A DNA stretch of 38,082 nucleotides from Bacillota bacterium (lineage in GTDB: Bacteria > Bacillota > Sulfobacillia > JAJYWN01 > JAJZPE01). The stretch lies in NCBI GenBank assembly GCA_036504675.1, contig DASXUT010000151.1, forward strand, positions 1 through 38,082, given 5' to 3'. Shown in pieces: positions 1 through 8,499 of this stretch (position 1 is its first letter; each line of letters starts with the position of its first letter). The translations under genes were made by a program, and so were the position numbers. The notes under the pieces are model-generated. The model saw only the letters and a list, made by a program, of their open reading frames with translations. It was not told where the DNA came from and did no database searches.

Positions 1-1461
1 CACCGCCGGGTCATCCAGCCTCGACCGGTTGGTCAGCCCGAGCCGCGAAGAGTGGAAGAAGTAGTAGATGACATCAGGGTCATACCAGTCGTAGGTAAGG
101 ACGAAGGCCGGCGCCAGCCCCTCCCGGGTCCGCTCGAGGACGTCCCTGGGCTCGAGGGTGGTCGCCAGGGCCTCGATGCCCACTGCTCGCAGTTGCTCCG
201 ACACGGCCTTGCCCAGCCCGGCCTCCCACTGGTAGTCGTAACTCAGGACCTCGACCCGGAGACGCGATGGCGGCGCCCCGTTCAGACCGGGTCTTTCGAC
301 CAGGCCGTCGCCGTCCGTATCCTTCCAACCGTCGGCGGCCAGGACCGCCTTGGCCCGAGCGGGGTCGTAGGCGGGAAGGCCATCCCCCTTGGAACCGGCC
401 TTCAGCCCGCTAGCCCACATCCCGCCGGGGATGACCGATGTCTCGGCCGTCGCCGGCAGGCCGACCTTGTCAATCAAGGCTTGACGGTCGATGGCCAGCG
501 CCGCCGCCTCCCGCACGGCCGGATCAGCCATGGGCCCGTCGGCCACGTTGAAGCCCAAGTAGGTCAGGGTCGGCCGGTGGACGACTAGCCCGGGTGGGCC
601 CTGCCAAGACTCCCCCTGGCCGAACTCGGCCACGTCGAGCCGGCTGCCTCCGAAAGCGGCCGAGAGCGAGCCGCGCTCGGGAAGGAACTCGAAGACTACC
701 TGCCGCGGTCTGGCGGGCCCCGGCCCCTTGACGAACGGCGGCGGCCAATCGTACCCGTCGTTGGCGACCAAGGTCAGCCGGCCGCCGGTCAGGGACTCCG
801 GCCGGAAAGGCCCGCTCCCCACTGGACCCAACGCCCCGGCTTCGCCGCCGGGGGCGACCACGCCATAGGCCGACCAGGACAAGGCCGTCCAGACTGGAGG
901 ATACGGACGTTCAAAAACCAGTCTGACCCGTTCCGGGTCGACCACGATGACCTCCTTGACCGGGCCGAGCATCCTCGCCAGGGTTCCCGATTCGGGGGCC
1001 TCAGTCAACCGGTCGAGGGTATACTTGACCGCGCCGGCGTCGACCGGTCGCCCGTCGTGGAAACGGACACCGCGTCGGAGCCGGAAGGTTATCTCCTTCC
1101 CCCCCGCCCCGATCTCCCACCCGGCGGCCAGGTGGGGATAGAGCCGCCCGTCGGGTCCGGTGATCACCAGGGTGTCGTAAATCAGGCGATAGGGGCTCAG
1201 GGCCTGGGGCTGGTTAGGATCCACGGGCGAGGCCGCCGGGTCGAGCGAGGAAAGCCGGTAGGGCACGCCGACGACGACCGTGCCCGCTGGGCGCGGCTGG
1301 CCGGCGATGGCCCCAAACTCACCGAAGACCGCCGCGACGAGGGCCGATGAAGCTGCCGTCAACCAAAGGGCCACCAGGATGGCTCTGCGGCCGCGGTGGA
1401 GCAAGAGGGGGTCACCGCCGTTCTGTGAAAAGAGGGCCGGGCCTCGAGGGACCGCCCCCAT
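1..1461 (-). CDS. ABC transporter substrate-binding protein, family 5 (peptide/nickel type), C-terminus cut by window edge
   Basis: The minus-strand frame stays open from position 1461 to the left edge, giving 487 codons with no stop. After a hydrophobic segment (ILVALWLTAASSALVAAV, about residues 29-46) that looks like a signal peptide, the translation has family-5 hallmarks: VVVGVPYRLSSLDPA, an RLIYDTLV segment, FRLRRGVRFHDGRPVDA near residue 130, GPVGSGPFRPES, and YLGFNVADGPMADPAVREAAALAID. Such lipoprotein or secreted receptors capture oligopeptides or similar ligands for an ABC importer; the ligand cannot be read from sequence. I see no lipobox Cys. The ATG at 1461 directly follows an in-frame stop and lacks a good Shine-Dalgarno sequence. 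A TTG at 1404, preceded by GGCGGTGA, may be the true start and gives a more normal signal peptide. The gene lies 64 bp downstream of tdk and may be cotranscribed with it. Confidence 0.85.
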   Translation of the reverse strand, partial: MGAVPRGPALFSQNGGDPLLLHRGRRAILVALWLTAASSALVAAVFGEFGAIAGQPRPAGTVVVGVPYRLSSLDPAASPVDPNQPQALSPYRLIYDTLVITGPDGRLYPHLAAGWEIGAGGKEITFRLRRGVRFHDGRPVDAGAVKYTLDRLTEAPESGTLARMLGPVKEVIVVDPERVRLVFERPYPPVWTALSWSAYGVVAPGGEAGALGPVGSGPFRPESLTGGRLTLVANDGYDWPPPFVKGPGPARPRQVVFEFLPERGSLSAAFGGSRLDVAEFGQGESWQGPPGLVVHRPTLTYLGFNVADGPMADPAVREAAALAIDRQALIDKVGLPATAETSVIPGGMWASGLKAGSKGDGLPAYDPARAKAVLAADGWKDTDGDGLVERPGLNGAPPSRLRVEVLSYDYQWEAGLGKAVSEQLRAVGIEALATTLEPRDVLERTREGLAPAFVLTYDWYDPDVIYYFFHSSRLGLTNRSRLDDPAV

Positions 1462-1525
1462 CTAGGACTTAGACGGTTGTTCCGTCCTTCCTGGTTTCAG
1501 CCAGCCGGGCTTGGGTCCGTCCCCT

Positions 1526-2167
1526 TCATTTCCTGAGAACCTCGTGACAGCGCCGGCAGCGCGCTTCGTAGCTTTCCTTGCCGCCGATGACGATGATCGG
1601 GTCATCGATGGCCGCCGGCCGCCCATTGATCAGGCGCTGGTTGAAACAGGCCGGTTCGCCACACTTGACACAGATCGCCTTCAGCTTGGTGACTTCGTCG
1701 GACAAAGCCATCAACGCGGGCATGCTGCCGAAGGGGCGCCCGGCGAAATCCATGTCCAGTCCGGCGACGATGACCCGGCGACCCGCCCCGACCAGTTTCT
1801 GGACGACCGGGATGACCTCCGGGCCAAAGAACTGAGCCTCGTCAATGGCCACCACGTCGACGTCCGCTTCGGCGACGAGGGTGATGATGTCCTCTGGTCG
1901 CCCCTGGTCGATGGGGTGAGCTTCGAGGCTGTTTCCATCGTGGGAACTCACCCGGCGGTGTCCGTATCGCGTGTCGATGGCGGGTTTTACGATGGCCACC
2001 TTCTTGCGGGCGATGGCCACCCGTTTGGCCCGTCGGATCAACTCCTCGGACTTGCCGCTGAACATGCTGCCGCAGATGATCTCGAGATACCCCGGCTCCT
2101 TGCGCCGTCTGAGTCGGGCCGGGCCCCGCCCCTGGCGCTCGCCCGTCGCCCTGGCTTTGTCTGCCAA
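1526..2167 (-). CDS. tdk: Thymidine kinase (type II, zinc-binding)
   Basis: Cytosolic thymidine kinase phosphorylates thymidine with ATP in dTMP salvage. From the TTG start at 2167 the protein has 213 residues. It carries the P-loop GSMFSGKSEE (residues 33-42), the catalytic-base motif DEAQFF (109-114), and two Cys pairs near the C-terminus (CVKC and CRRC) forming the structural zinc site typical of bacterial and human TK1-like enzymes. The frame stays open upstream to 2452, but that stretch overlaps a plus-strand gene and lies beyond the promoter at 2186-2215, so the TTG preceded by GGGGGGAGAGGC is chosen. About 25 residues precede the conserved GYLEIICGSM core, slightly more than usual. The downstream neighbour is the ABC solute-binding protein. 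Confidence 0.93.
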   Translation of the reverse strand: MADKARATGERQGRGPARLRRRKEPGYLEIICGSMFSGKSEELIRRAKRVAIARKKVAIVKPAIDTRYGHRRVSSHDGNSLEAHPIDQGRPEDIITLVAEADVDVVAIDEAQFFGPEVIPVVQKLVGAGRRVIVAGLDMDFAGRPFGSMPALMALSDEVTKLKAICVKCGEPACFNQRLINGRPAAIDDPIIVIGGKESYEARCRRCHEVLRK

Positions 2168-2185
2168 GCCTCTCCCCCCTCGATC

Positions 2186-2215
2186 ATTGTACCTTCTGGC
2201 CCGTCCCAGCGTCAA
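2186..2215 (-). promoter_or_regulatory. Sigma-A type promoter of tdk
   Basis: On the minus strand, TTGACG (2215-2210) and TACAAT (2191-2186) are separated by 18 bp. Transcription would begin near 2179, only about a dozen bases before the TTG start of tdk, leaving room for little more than the GGGGGGAGAGG ribosome-binding site. This rules out longer tdk starts. Confidence 0.7.
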
Positions 2216-2317
2216 TGACGAGCAAAGGTCGGGGGCGCAGCTCCGGCGGGTTATCGCGGCGGCGGCGGATAATCGCCCCCGTCTTGACGAACACTCCAGG
2301 AGAAAGGGGTGAAGGAC

Positions 2318-2515
2318 ATGGCTAGTGATGTCAAGTGCGAGGTTTCCAGTTGCCACTATTGGGGCCAGGGGAACCGGTGTGAAGCAAGGGCCATTTCCGT
2401 GGTCAACGCGGTGGCCGGTGGGGCTAACATGGAGGCCGGCACGATCGGCCACGAGGCCCAGGCGAGGACCACCGATGAGACCGCCTGCAAGACCTTCAAG
2501 CCGAGGAGCTATTAG
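2318..2515 (+). CDS. DUF1540 domain small cysteine protein
   Basis: A 65-residue protein with the DUF1540 pattern: KCEVSSCHYW near the start, then CEARAISV, and a final Cys in TACKTF. Four cysteines in this spacing suggest a small metal-binding fold, and the family is common in spore-forming Bacillota. Its function is unknown. The ATG at 2318 follows GGGGTGAAGGAC, a good ribosome-binding site; an upstream in-frame GTG at 2309 adds only three residues. It is transcribed divergently from tdk and followed by a strong terminator, so it is probably monocistronic. I found no convincing promoter for it in the roughly 100 bp shared with tdk. Confidence 0.85.
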   Translation: MASDVKCEVSSCHYWGQGNRCEARAISVVNAVAGGANMEAGTIGHEAQARTTDETACKTFKPRSY

Positions 2516-2527
2516 GCCGACCGCGAA

Positions 2528-2556
2528 GGGCCGCCCTCGACCACGGGCGGCCCTTT
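2528..2556 (+). terminator. Rho-independent terminator of the DUF1540 gene
   Basis: A 9-bp stem GGGCCGCCC / GGGCGGCCC (2528-2536 and 2545-2553) with an 8-nt loop, followed by a short T run, begins 12 bases after the stop codon. Confidence 0.75.
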
Positions 2557-2599
2557 CGCCTCTTGCTCCTCTGATCGTGCCGAAAGGATGTGAGCTGAG

Positions 2600-2791
2600 T
2601 TGAGCAAGTGGGTCGCCGCTCTGATCGCCATCCTGGCCGTGGTGGCCGCCGGCTGGGTCCTCACGAGTATCCTCGGGCTGGCCTGGTTCCTGGCCGCCGG
2701 AGCCTTCCGCGGCCTGATCGGCCTGGTGTTTCTTCTGGTCGTCGGGGTGATCCTCTACCGCCTCTTCGCCGGCCGCCGCCAGAGAGTCTGA
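2600..2791 (+). CDS. Small hydrophobic membrane protein, unknown function
   Basis: A 63-residue protein made of two hydrophobic helices (about residues 5-30 and 35-58) and a basic tail, FAGRRQRV, which would lie in the cytoplasm. The TTG start follows AAAGGATGTGAGCTGAG, a moderate ribosome-binding site. I do not recognise a family. It lies after the DUF1540 terminator and faces comM, with an inverted repeat in the 95-bp gap that could end both transcripts. Its hydrophobic pattern and consistent third-position GC argue for a real gene, but there is no homology evidence. Confidence 0.55.
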   Translation: MSKWVAALIAILAVVAAGWVLTSILGLAWFLAAGAFRGLIGLVFLLVVGVILYRLFAGRRQRV

Positions 2792-2827
2792 TCCGGCCGC
2801 CCGGCTTCGGTTGGATCGAACAAAGCG

Positions 2828-2859
2828 CCCTCCTTGCCGGCCGCCCCGCGCGAGGAGGG
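2828..2859. terminator. Possible terminator hairpin between convergent genes
   Basis: CCCTCCT at 2828-2834 pairs with AGGAGGG at 2853-2859 around an 18-nt GC-rich loop. It sits between the stop codons of the 63-residue membrane protein and comM. The T tract is weak on both strands, so the assignment is tentative. Confidence 0.4.
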
Positions 2860-2886
2860 TCCTTCATTGCTCCGAGGGGCGACGAG

Positions 2887-4395
2887 TCATTCGACTGGTG
2901 GTTCATACAGTCGGTACTGCAGGGCCTCGCCGATGTGGTCGGCCGTGATGGTCGTCTCCTCGGCCAGGTCGGCCACGGTCCGGGCGATTTTCACCAGTCG
3001 GTCATGAGCCCTAACGCTCAGACCCAAGCGGGTGAAGGCCCGCCTCAGGAGGGCCCTGGCCGCCATGGTCAGCGGGCAGAGCCCATCCAGCCGGCCGCGG
3101 TCGAGGTTGGCGTTGAGGAGCCCCCCGTTGCGGTCCAGTTGCCGCTCCCGACAGGCGGCGATACGGGCCCGAACCGTGGCCGACGGCACTCCCCCCGCGC
3201 CGCCGACGACCTCGGCGTAGTCGGGCCGGGCCACTTCGACCTGGAGTCCGAGCCGGTCCAGAAGCGGTCCCGAGAGCCTGGTCCGGTAACGTTCGACCTG
3301 GTAGGGGGTGCACCGGCAGGCGCGGATTGAATCCCCGAGGTGTCCGCAGGGGCAGGGATTCATCGCCCCCACCAAGATCAGCCTTGATGGGTAGGTGACC
3401 GACCCGCCGGCCCTGGCCACGGTCACCTGGCCGTCCTCGATCGGTTGCCTCAGGGCCTCCAGGGCATCGCGGCGGAACTCCGGCAGTTCGTCGAGGAAGA
3501 GCACCCCGCAATGGGCCAGGCTGACCTCGCCGGGCGTGTCCAGCCGGCCGATGAGGGCGGCCGACGAGGCGGTATGATGCGGCGCCCGGAAGGGCGGCCT
3601 CCGGATGAGCCGGTCACCGTTGAGCCCTCCGGCCACACTGTACAGCCTGGTCACCTGGATCGTCTCGGCCAGCGTCAGGTCCGGGAGGAGCCTGGCCACG
3701 CCCCTGGCCAGCATGGTCTTGCCCGTCCCCGGCGGCCCGACGAGGAGGATGTTGTGGCCGCCGGCCACGGCCACCTCCAGGGCCCTCTTGGCCTGGGTCT
3801 GACCCTTTACGTCGGCCCAGGCCTCATCCCCGTCGACGGCTTCCGCCGCCGGGCTTGGTTGCTCGGCGCGAACCGCCGTCGGCGGATGCCCCGTGGCCGC
3901 CGCGACCACTTCCTCCAGGGTGCCGCAGGGGATCAGGCGTAAACCGTCGACGAGGGCCGCTTCTCCGGCGTTGGCGGCCGGCAGGAGAAAGCCGTCGAGC
4001 CGGAGATCCCGCGCGGCCAGGGCCATCGACAGGGCTCCCTTGACCGGTCGGATGGACCCGTCCAGCCCGAGTTCGCCGGCCATGGCCACCCCGGCCAGGG
4101 CAGCTTCCGGCAACTGACCGCAGGCCTCGAGGATGCCCACGGCGACCGGCAGGTCGAATCCGGGCCCCTCCTTGCGCATATCCGCCGGGGCCAGGTTGAC
4201 CGTGACCCGCCGCATCGGAAACGTAAAGTTGCTATTTCGCAGGGCCGATCTGACTCGTTCCCGGGCTTCCCGTAGACCGACATCGGGAAGCCCGACGATC
4301 TCGAACCCCGGCAAGCCGTTGGCCACGTCCACCTGGACCTGGATTGGCACGGCCTCGATGCCCCGCAGGGCAAACCCTCGAACGGCTGCGAGCAT
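2887..4395 (-). CDS. comM: YifB/ComM-family magnesium chelatase-like AAA+ ATPase
   Basis: A 502-residue AAA+ protein of the YifB/ComM family. In ComM of naturally competent bacteria this is a hexameric helicase promoting branch migration during recombination; the role in Bacillota is less clear. The N-terminal Lon-protease-like fold (ChlI domain, about residues 20-140) is followed by the Mg-chelatase ATPase: Walker A GPPGTGKT (220-227), Walker B VLFLDELPEF (298-307), a zinc-like cluster CPCG...CRC (Cys348, 350, 360, 362), and a C-terminal helical domain. Length is normal for the family. The ATG follows GGGGGGTGGACC. It starts 13 bp downstream of yraN, a pairing common in many bacteria, and the two are probably cotranscribed. 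Confidence 0.93.
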   Translation of the reverse strand: MLAAVRGFALRGIEAVPIQVQVDVANGLPGFEIVGLPDVGLREARERVRSALRNSNFTFPMRRVTVNLAPADMRKEGPGFDLPVAVGILEACGQLPEAALAGVAMAGELGLDGSIRPVKGALSMALAARDLRLDGFLLPAANAGEAALVDGLRLIPCGTLEEVVAAATGHPPTAVRAEQPSPAAEAVDGDEAWADVKGQTQAKRALEVAVAGGHNILLVGPPGTGKTMLARGVARLLPDLTLAETIQVTRLYSVAGGLNGDRLIRRPPFRAPHHTASSAALIGRLDTPGEVSLAHCGVLFLDELPEFRRDALEALRQPIEDGQVTVARAGGSVTYPSRLILVGAMNPCPCGHLGDSIRACRCTPYQVERYRTRLSGPLLDRLGLQVEVARPDYAEVVGGAGGVPSATVRARIAACRERQLDRNGGLLNANLDRGRLDGLCPLTMAARALLRRAFTRLGLSVRAHDRLVKIARTVADLAEETTITADHIGEALQYRLYEPPVE

Positions 4396-4408
4396 GGTCC
4401 ACCCCCCG

Positions 4409-4798
4409 TCAGAAAACCCCGCGGACCAGGATCATCGCGCCTCCCGGGGTGACCGGCCCGCGGCCGGCCTCGACCAGGACGGCATCGAACCGGCAAGGGG
4501 GATCCCCGCCTGGTAGTTCCCTTGACAGGTAATGCGCGGCCACCGCCCGCATCCGGTTGAGTTTCCGAGGGCCGATGGCCTCCGCCGGCCCGCCGAGACT
4601 GTTCCCCCGCCTGGCCTTGACCTCGACAAAGACCAGTGTAGGCCCGTCCCAGGCGACCAGGTCGATCTCCCCTTGACGGCAGCGGTAGTTGGCGGCGGCC
4701 AGACGATATCCCTGGGAGACCAGCAAGGCAGCCGCGGCTACCTCCGCCTGACGTCCCAGGGCGTGCGGATCACGAAGGTCGGAACTTGAGCCGTTCAA
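4409..4798 (-). CDS. yraN: YraN family protein (UPF0102), endonuclease-like fold
   Basis: A 129-residue UPF0102 protein. The family has a restriction-endonuclease-like fold with GEIDLVAWDG and FVEVKAR (about residues 43-63), the D...E-x-K arrangement of that superfamily. No biochemical role is firmly established, but it is often encoded beside rnhB and comM, as here. The TTG start at 4798 is preceded by GGGGGGAGAGGC; the 18 bases CGAGGGGGGAGAGGCTTG are identical to the start region of tdk, which supports both starts. The gene lies downstream of the terminator at 4862-4888, so it needs its own promoter or read-through. Confidence 0.9.
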   Translation of the reverse strand: MNGSSSDLRDPHALGRQAEVAAAALLVSQGYRLAAANYRCRQGEIDLVAWDGPTLVFVEVKARRGNSLGGPAEAIGPRKLNRMRAVAAHYLSRELPGGDPPCRFDAVLVEAGRGPVTPGGAMILVRGVF

Positions 4799-4861
4799 GC
4801 CTCTCCCCCCTCGGGGTGAGCGGCTTTCGACCCCCTCGGCTGTTCTCCTTCCTCGGCCACG

Positions 4862-4888
4862 AAAAAACCCCCGACCTCTCGTCGGGGG
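4862..4888 (-). terminator. Rho-independent terminator after the HD-GYP gene
   Basis: On the minus strand an 8-bp stem CCCCCGAC / GTCGGGGG with loop GAGAG (reads as CTCTC on the plus strand) is followed by TTTTTT. It begins 10 bases after the HD-GYP stop codon and separates that gene from yraN-comM. Confidence 0.9.
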
Positions 4889-4898
4889 CCAACCCGCC

Positions 4899-6026
4899 TC
4901 AGATCAACTGCCGGACATCCTTGGCGTCGAGCGGGCCTCGTTCGTCGATCGCCCGGGCCACATGGACGTCCCGGTGCTGGGTCAGGTCCAGATCGTAGGT
5001 CTTGGCCACCGGGTGGCCGTGGCCGTCTTTGATCACCCGCAACACCGGGTGGCGCGGGTAGGCCCGCCGGACCTTGATCACCACGGCCACTTCCTTGGTG
5101 GTCAATTGGATCAGGCTGCCGACCGGGTAGGGGGCGATGTTCTCGGTGAAAGCCTTGGCGATCCGCCGGTCGAAGAGGCGGCCGGCGTTGCCGGCGATGA
5201 TGTCGAGGGCGTCGGCCGGAAGGAAGCCCCTCCGGTAGACCCGGTCGGCCACGAGGGCGTCGTAAACGTCGGCGACGGCGGCTATCCGCGCGAACTCATG
5301 GATCTCCGTCCCCATCAGCTTGCGTGGATAACCCTCGCCGTTGCTTCGCTCATGATGCTGGTAGGCGACGTGCGCGGAGAGCGAGCTCAAGCCGTCCTGG
5401 CGGCGGATGATCTCGAACCCGTAGGCCGGGTGCTTCTTGACCTCTTCGAATTCAGCCGGTGTGAGCACACTCGGCTTGTTCAGGACCTCTTCCGGGATCT
5501 TGGTCTTGCCGATGTCGTGGAGGATGGCCCCGACTCCCAGCTCGCGCAGGCGCATCTGCTCATACCCGAGACCGATGGCGGTCATCAGGGAGAGGATGCA
5601 GACGTTGACCGAATGGCCAAAGGTGTAGTCGTCGGCGGCCCGGATGTCGGTCAGGTTGACGACCAGGTCGCGGTTCTCGATGAGCTCGTCAATGATCCCG
5701 TTGACCTGGTCTTTCACCTTCCTGGCCTCGGTCCCGGTCAACCGGCCGAGCCCCGACTTGGCCCGCTCCTTGACCTCGTTGAGGACCTCCTTGGCCGTGA
5801 ACATCGCCTCGACTCGGGTCTCCGGGCTGACGACGTCCTTGGCCTCGATGTCGGGGAAGCGCTCGTCGACCACATAGACGCAAGGAACGCCGCGTCGCCG
5901 GAGCTGGGTGATGAACTCCGGCTTGATGGGCGTTCCCGAGGCCAGGAGGACCTGACTATCGGCGCCGAAGATCGGCCTGGCGACGATCATTCCCGGTTGA
6001 ATATGGTCGATGTCGACGATCTTCAA
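4899..6026 (-). CDS. HD-GYP domain phosphohydrolase (probable cyclic-di-GMP phosphodiesterase)
   Basis: A 375-residue protein. Residues 1-60 form a small N-terminal module (IDHIQPGMIVARPIFG, GTPIKPEFITQLRRRGV) common ahead of HD-GYP domains. A helical linker follows, then the HD-GYP domain at about 130-310: His138 in FGHSVNV, HDIGK (170-174), His199, YQHHERSNGEGYP (222-234) with the GYP signature, and ADVYDAL. These metal-ligating residues are all present, so an active phosphodiesterase that degrades cyclic-di-GMP is likely. About 75 C-terminal residues, resembling a small beta-rich regulatory module, follow the catalytic domain. No membrane segment is visible. The TTG start follows GGGGGAACGGCA. 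It lies 42 bp after rnhB and is closed by a terminator. Confidence 0.9.
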   Translation of the reverse strand: MKIVDIDHIQPGMIVARPIFGADSQVLLASGTPIKPEFITQLRRRGVPCVYVVDERFPDIEAKDVVSPETRVEAMFTAKEVLNEVKERAKSGLGRLTGTEARKVKDQVNGIIDELIENRDLVVNLTDIRAADDYTFGHSVNVCILSLMTAIGLGYEQMRLRELGVGAILHDIGKTKIPEEVLNKPSVLTPAEFEEVKKHPAYGFEIIRRQDGLSSLSAHVAYQHHERSNGEGYPRKLMGTEIHEFARIAAVADVYDALVADRVYRRGFLPADALDIIAGNAGRLFDRRIAKAFTENIAPYPVGSLIQLTTKEVAVVIKVRRAYPRHPVLRVIKDGHGHPVAKTYDLDLTQHRDVHVARAIDERGPLDAKDVRQLI

Positions 6027-6068
6027 ATGCCGTTCCCCCGGACTGTGTTCGTTGGCGGATTGAGGGCG

Positions 6069-6911
6069 CTAATCCCCCTCTTCAATGATATCGAACAAAC
6101 GGGGCTGAAAATGCAGCCCCGCACCCTGGGCATCCATGTCCCACTTGAAACTGCGCCGGTGGACCGGGCACGGACCCAGTCGCCGCAAGGCTTCTACGTG
6201 CGCCGTCGTGCAGTAGCCCTTGTTCTCAGCCAAGCCGTAACCCGGGTATAGCCGGTCCAAGTCGTCCATCACGGCGTCCCTGGCCACCTTGGCGATGACC
6301 GAGGCCGCGGCGATGGACGCCGAACGGCTGTCACCCTTGACGATGGCCCGCTGCCTCAGTTCCAGGCCGGGAATGGCAAAGCCGTCGACAAGGACAAAGT
6401 CGACGGCGACTGACAGGCCGGCCAGGGCCCGGCGCATTGCCAGGAAGCTGGCCTGACGGATATTGATGGTGTCGATCTCCTCGACCTCGGCCCGGCCGAT
6501 GGAGACCCCCAGGGCGATCTCCCGGATCAGCGGGCATAGGGTTTCCCGCTGCTCGGCCGAGAGCCGCTTCGAGTCGTCCAGCCCGACCAGGCGCAGCCCG
6601 GGCGGAAGGATGACGGCGGCGGCGAAGACCGGCCCGGCCAACGGGCCCCGGCCGACCTCGTCGACTCCGGCGATGACCGCCGCCCCCTGGGCCCTGGCCT
6701 CGGCCTCGAACCTCTCCATGGCCGTCAGCCTAGCCGCTTCGGCCTCTTCCCGGTCGAGCCTGGCGAGGATCTCCGCTCCCAGGCGACGGGCTCCGGCCCG
6801 CGGGTCGCGGGCCAGCCGGCGGGCGGCCCGCCGGCGCAGCTCGGCCCTGGACAGGCCATGGACGATGAGGCGGATCTCCTCAAGGCTGAGGTCCTTGAAT
6901 GACGGCTTCAT
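6069..6911 (-). CDS. rnhB: Ribonuclease HII
   Basis: RNase HII removes ribonucleotides and RNA primers from RNA-DNA hybrids. The 280-residue protein has a helical N-terminal extension of about 75 residues, like the Bacillus enzyme, then the catalytic domain: [14 protein letters not shown] with metal ligands Asp84 and Glu85, [12 protein letters not shown], a VDFVLVDGF strand with the third acidic residue, and [10 protein letters not shown]. The frame is open to 7031, but that extension overlaps rbgA. ATG 6911 is preceded by GGGTGATTCC and is preferred over the ATG four codons upstream. It sits 22 bp after rbgA, a conserved pairing. Confidence 0.93.
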   Translation of the reverse strand: MKPSFKDLSLEEIRLIVHGLSRAELRRRAARRLARDPRAGARRLGAEILARLDREEAEAARLTAMERFEAEARAQGAAVIAGVDEVGRGPLAGPVFAAAVILPPGLRLVGLDDSKRLSAEQRETLCPLIREIALGVSIGRAEVEEIDTINIRQASFLAMRRALAGLSVAVDFVLVDGFAIPGLELRQRAIVKGDSRSASIAAASVIAKVARDAVMDDLDRLYPGYGLAENKGYCTTAHVEALRRLGPCPVHRRSFKWDMDAQGAGLHFQPRLFDIIEEGD

Positions 6912-6933
6912 GGAATCACCCATGAAGGACCAT

Positions 6934-7830
6934 CTACTCCCCCGGAGGTGGGCTTTCCTGCTTCCGCGAAAGACCTTTCGGCGGGCGGACCGGCCTCCCG
7001 CCGGACGCGGCCGCCTCCGGGACCGGGTCAAGGGTGAATCGCCCCAGTCGCCCGCTCCGGAATTCGGCCAGCAGGACCTGGGCGGCGCGGTCGAAATCGG
7101 GCTGGCCGCCGGCCTTGAGGAGACCCCGGCTCACGGCCACTTGCGCCAGAGCCGTCTGGGAGTCCCCGTCGACGATCCCGTAACGCTCGACGAGCACCCC
7201 CTTGGACTCCCTCCGCAGCTCAGTGATGAGTCCCTGGGCCACCTGGACCTGGTCGTAGGCCCCGGCCTCGAGGGCCCCCGTGGCCGCCAGACGGTAGACG
7301 ACCTCTTGGTCGCCGACCCGCGGCGGCAAGGTCCCCGGTAGGTCGAGCAGCTCGAAGGAGGACCCGACGCGGACCCACTGGGGGCCGCGGGTGACCCCGG
7401 GCAAGGCCCCCGTTCTGGCCCGGGCCCGGCCGGCCAAGCGGTTGATGAGCGAACTCTTACCCACGTTGGGAGTCCCGAGGATCATCGCCCGCCGGGCCCT
7501 GCCCGCCGCTTTGGTCTTGGCCGAGGCCCGGACGGCGGCAGTCAACGCTCTGATTCCCCGCCCCTCGGTCGCCGAGATGATCACGACCCGGTACCCCCGG
7601 CGGCCAAAAAAAGCCGCCCAGCGCGCGGTATCTTCATCCGCGGCCAAGTCGGCCTTGTTGATGGCGATGATCCGCGGTTTCTGGCCGACGAGGGCGTCAA
7701 GGTCCGGGTTCCGACTGGAGGCCGGGACGCGGGCATCGACAACCTCGATGACCACGTCGACCACCCGGAGCATCTCCCGGATGACTCGGTTCGTCCGGGC
7801 CATGTGCCCGGGATACCTCTGACCCTTCAT
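6934..7830 (-). CDS. rbgA: Ribosome biogenesis GTPase RbgA (YlqF)
   Basis: RbgA is a circularly permuted GTPase needed for late 50S assembly, including incorporation of L16. The 298-residue protein shows the permuted motif order: G4 NKAD (58-61), G5-like SATEG, G1 [14 protein letters not shown] (119-132), then G3 DLPGT (163-167), followed by a C-terminal RNA-binding helical domain. The N-terminal PGHMAR motif is also typical. The ATG at 7830 follows CGGAGAGCGGGAT. It is placed between lepB and rnhB as in Bacillus subtilis. Confidence 0.95.
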   Translation of the reverse strand: MKGQRYPGHMARTNRVIREMLRVVDVVIEVVDARVPASSRNPDLDALVGQKPRIIAINKADLAADEDTARWAAFFGRRGYRVVIISATEGRGIRALTAAVRASAKTKAAGRARRAMILGTPNVGKSSLINRLAGRARARTGALPGVTRGPQWVRVGSSFELLDLPGTLPPRVGDQEVVYRLAATGALEAGAYDQVQVAQGLITELRRESKGVLVERYGIVDGDSQTALAQVAVSRGLLKAGGQPDFDRAAQVLLAEFRSGRLGRFTLDPVPEAAASGGRPVRPPKGLSRKQESPPPGE

Positions 7831-7901
7831 ATCCCGCTCTCCGCGGCTTCCCCGACCGGGGTCAGCCGCTCAACCCAGGGTGATCGGCCCAGACTCACGG
7901 G

Positions 7902-8426
7902 TCAACGAACCAGAGCAATCCGGTTCAATGGCCAGTAAATCAGGATGGCCTTACCCTTGACGTTCTCCAAGGGGACGAAACCGAGGGAGGCGAAACGGCT
8001 GTCCTCGCTGTTGGCGCGATTGTCCCCCAGGACGAAGAGGCTGTCCGGAGGGACGGTCGTCTCGGGATAGTTCGATTTCTGCGGGATCATCAGATGGTTT
8101 TCCGGGAAGACCTGCCCATTGAGGTAGACGACGCCGTCTCTGATGGCCACCCGGTCACCGGGGAGGCCGATGGCCCGCTTGATGTAGTCCTTAGCCGGAT
8201 TCTTGGGGTTACGGAAGACGATGACCTCGCCGCGCCGCGGGGAACGCAGGTGGTAGATGGCCTTATTCAGCCACAGCCGCTCGCCGGTGTAGAGGGTCGG
8301 TTGCATCGAAGGTCCATTGACGAGAGTCGTCTCGACGACGAAGGTCTTGATCAAGAGAGCCAGGACCAAGGCGAAGACAACGGTCTCGATAAGCTCACGG
8401 AAAAGGCTCTTCTCGGGCTCGGCCAT
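7902..8426 (-). CDS. lepB: Signal peptidase I
   Basis: Type I signal peptidase cleaves signal peptides of exported proteins at the outer face of the membrane. The 174-residue, Sip-type protein has one N-terminal membrane anchor (TVVFALVLALLIKTFVV, residues 15-31), the catalytic Ser40 in NGPSMQPTL, the catalytic Lys83 in DYIKRAIGLPGD, and the GDNRANSEDSR box. ATG 8426 follows GGGGGGGCAGAAA and matches family length; the frame extends 37 codons further upstream into the rplS terminator, which is rejected. Because that terminator lies directly upstream, expression depends on read-through or an unseen promoter. Confidence 0.95.
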   Translation of the reverse strand: MAEPEKSLFRELIETVVFALVLALLIKTFVVETTLVNGPSMQPTLYTGERLWLNKAIYHLRSPRRGEVIVFRNPKNPAKDYIKRAIGLPGDRVAIRDGVVYLNGQVFPENHLMIPQKSNYPETTVPPDSLFVLGDNRANSEDSRFASLGFVPLENVKGKAILIYWPLNRIALVR

Positions 8427-8464
8427 TTTCTGCCCCCCCGGTCCACCGCGGGAAAAGACCAAGA

Positions 8465-8490
8465 CAAAAAAGGGACTGTTGGCAGTCCCT
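8465..8490 (-). terminator. Rho-independent terminator after rplS
   Basis: On the minus strand AGGGACT / AGTCCCT (7-bp stem, loop GCCAAC) is followed by TTTTTTG. It starts about 10 bases after the rplS stop codon and lies between rplS and lepB, so it may act as a partial terminator. Confidence 0.9.
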
Positions 8491-8499
8491 GATCGAACC

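Noticed and set aside
1472-1486. GACGG-TTGTT-CCGTC hairpin after tdk as a terminator
   Set aside because: The stem is only five pairs and no T run follows on the minus strand.
2168-2452. A 95-codon N-terminal extension of tdk
   Set aside because: It lies upstream of the tdk promoter and overlaps the plus-strand DUF1540 gene; the added residues resemble nothing in thymidine kinases.
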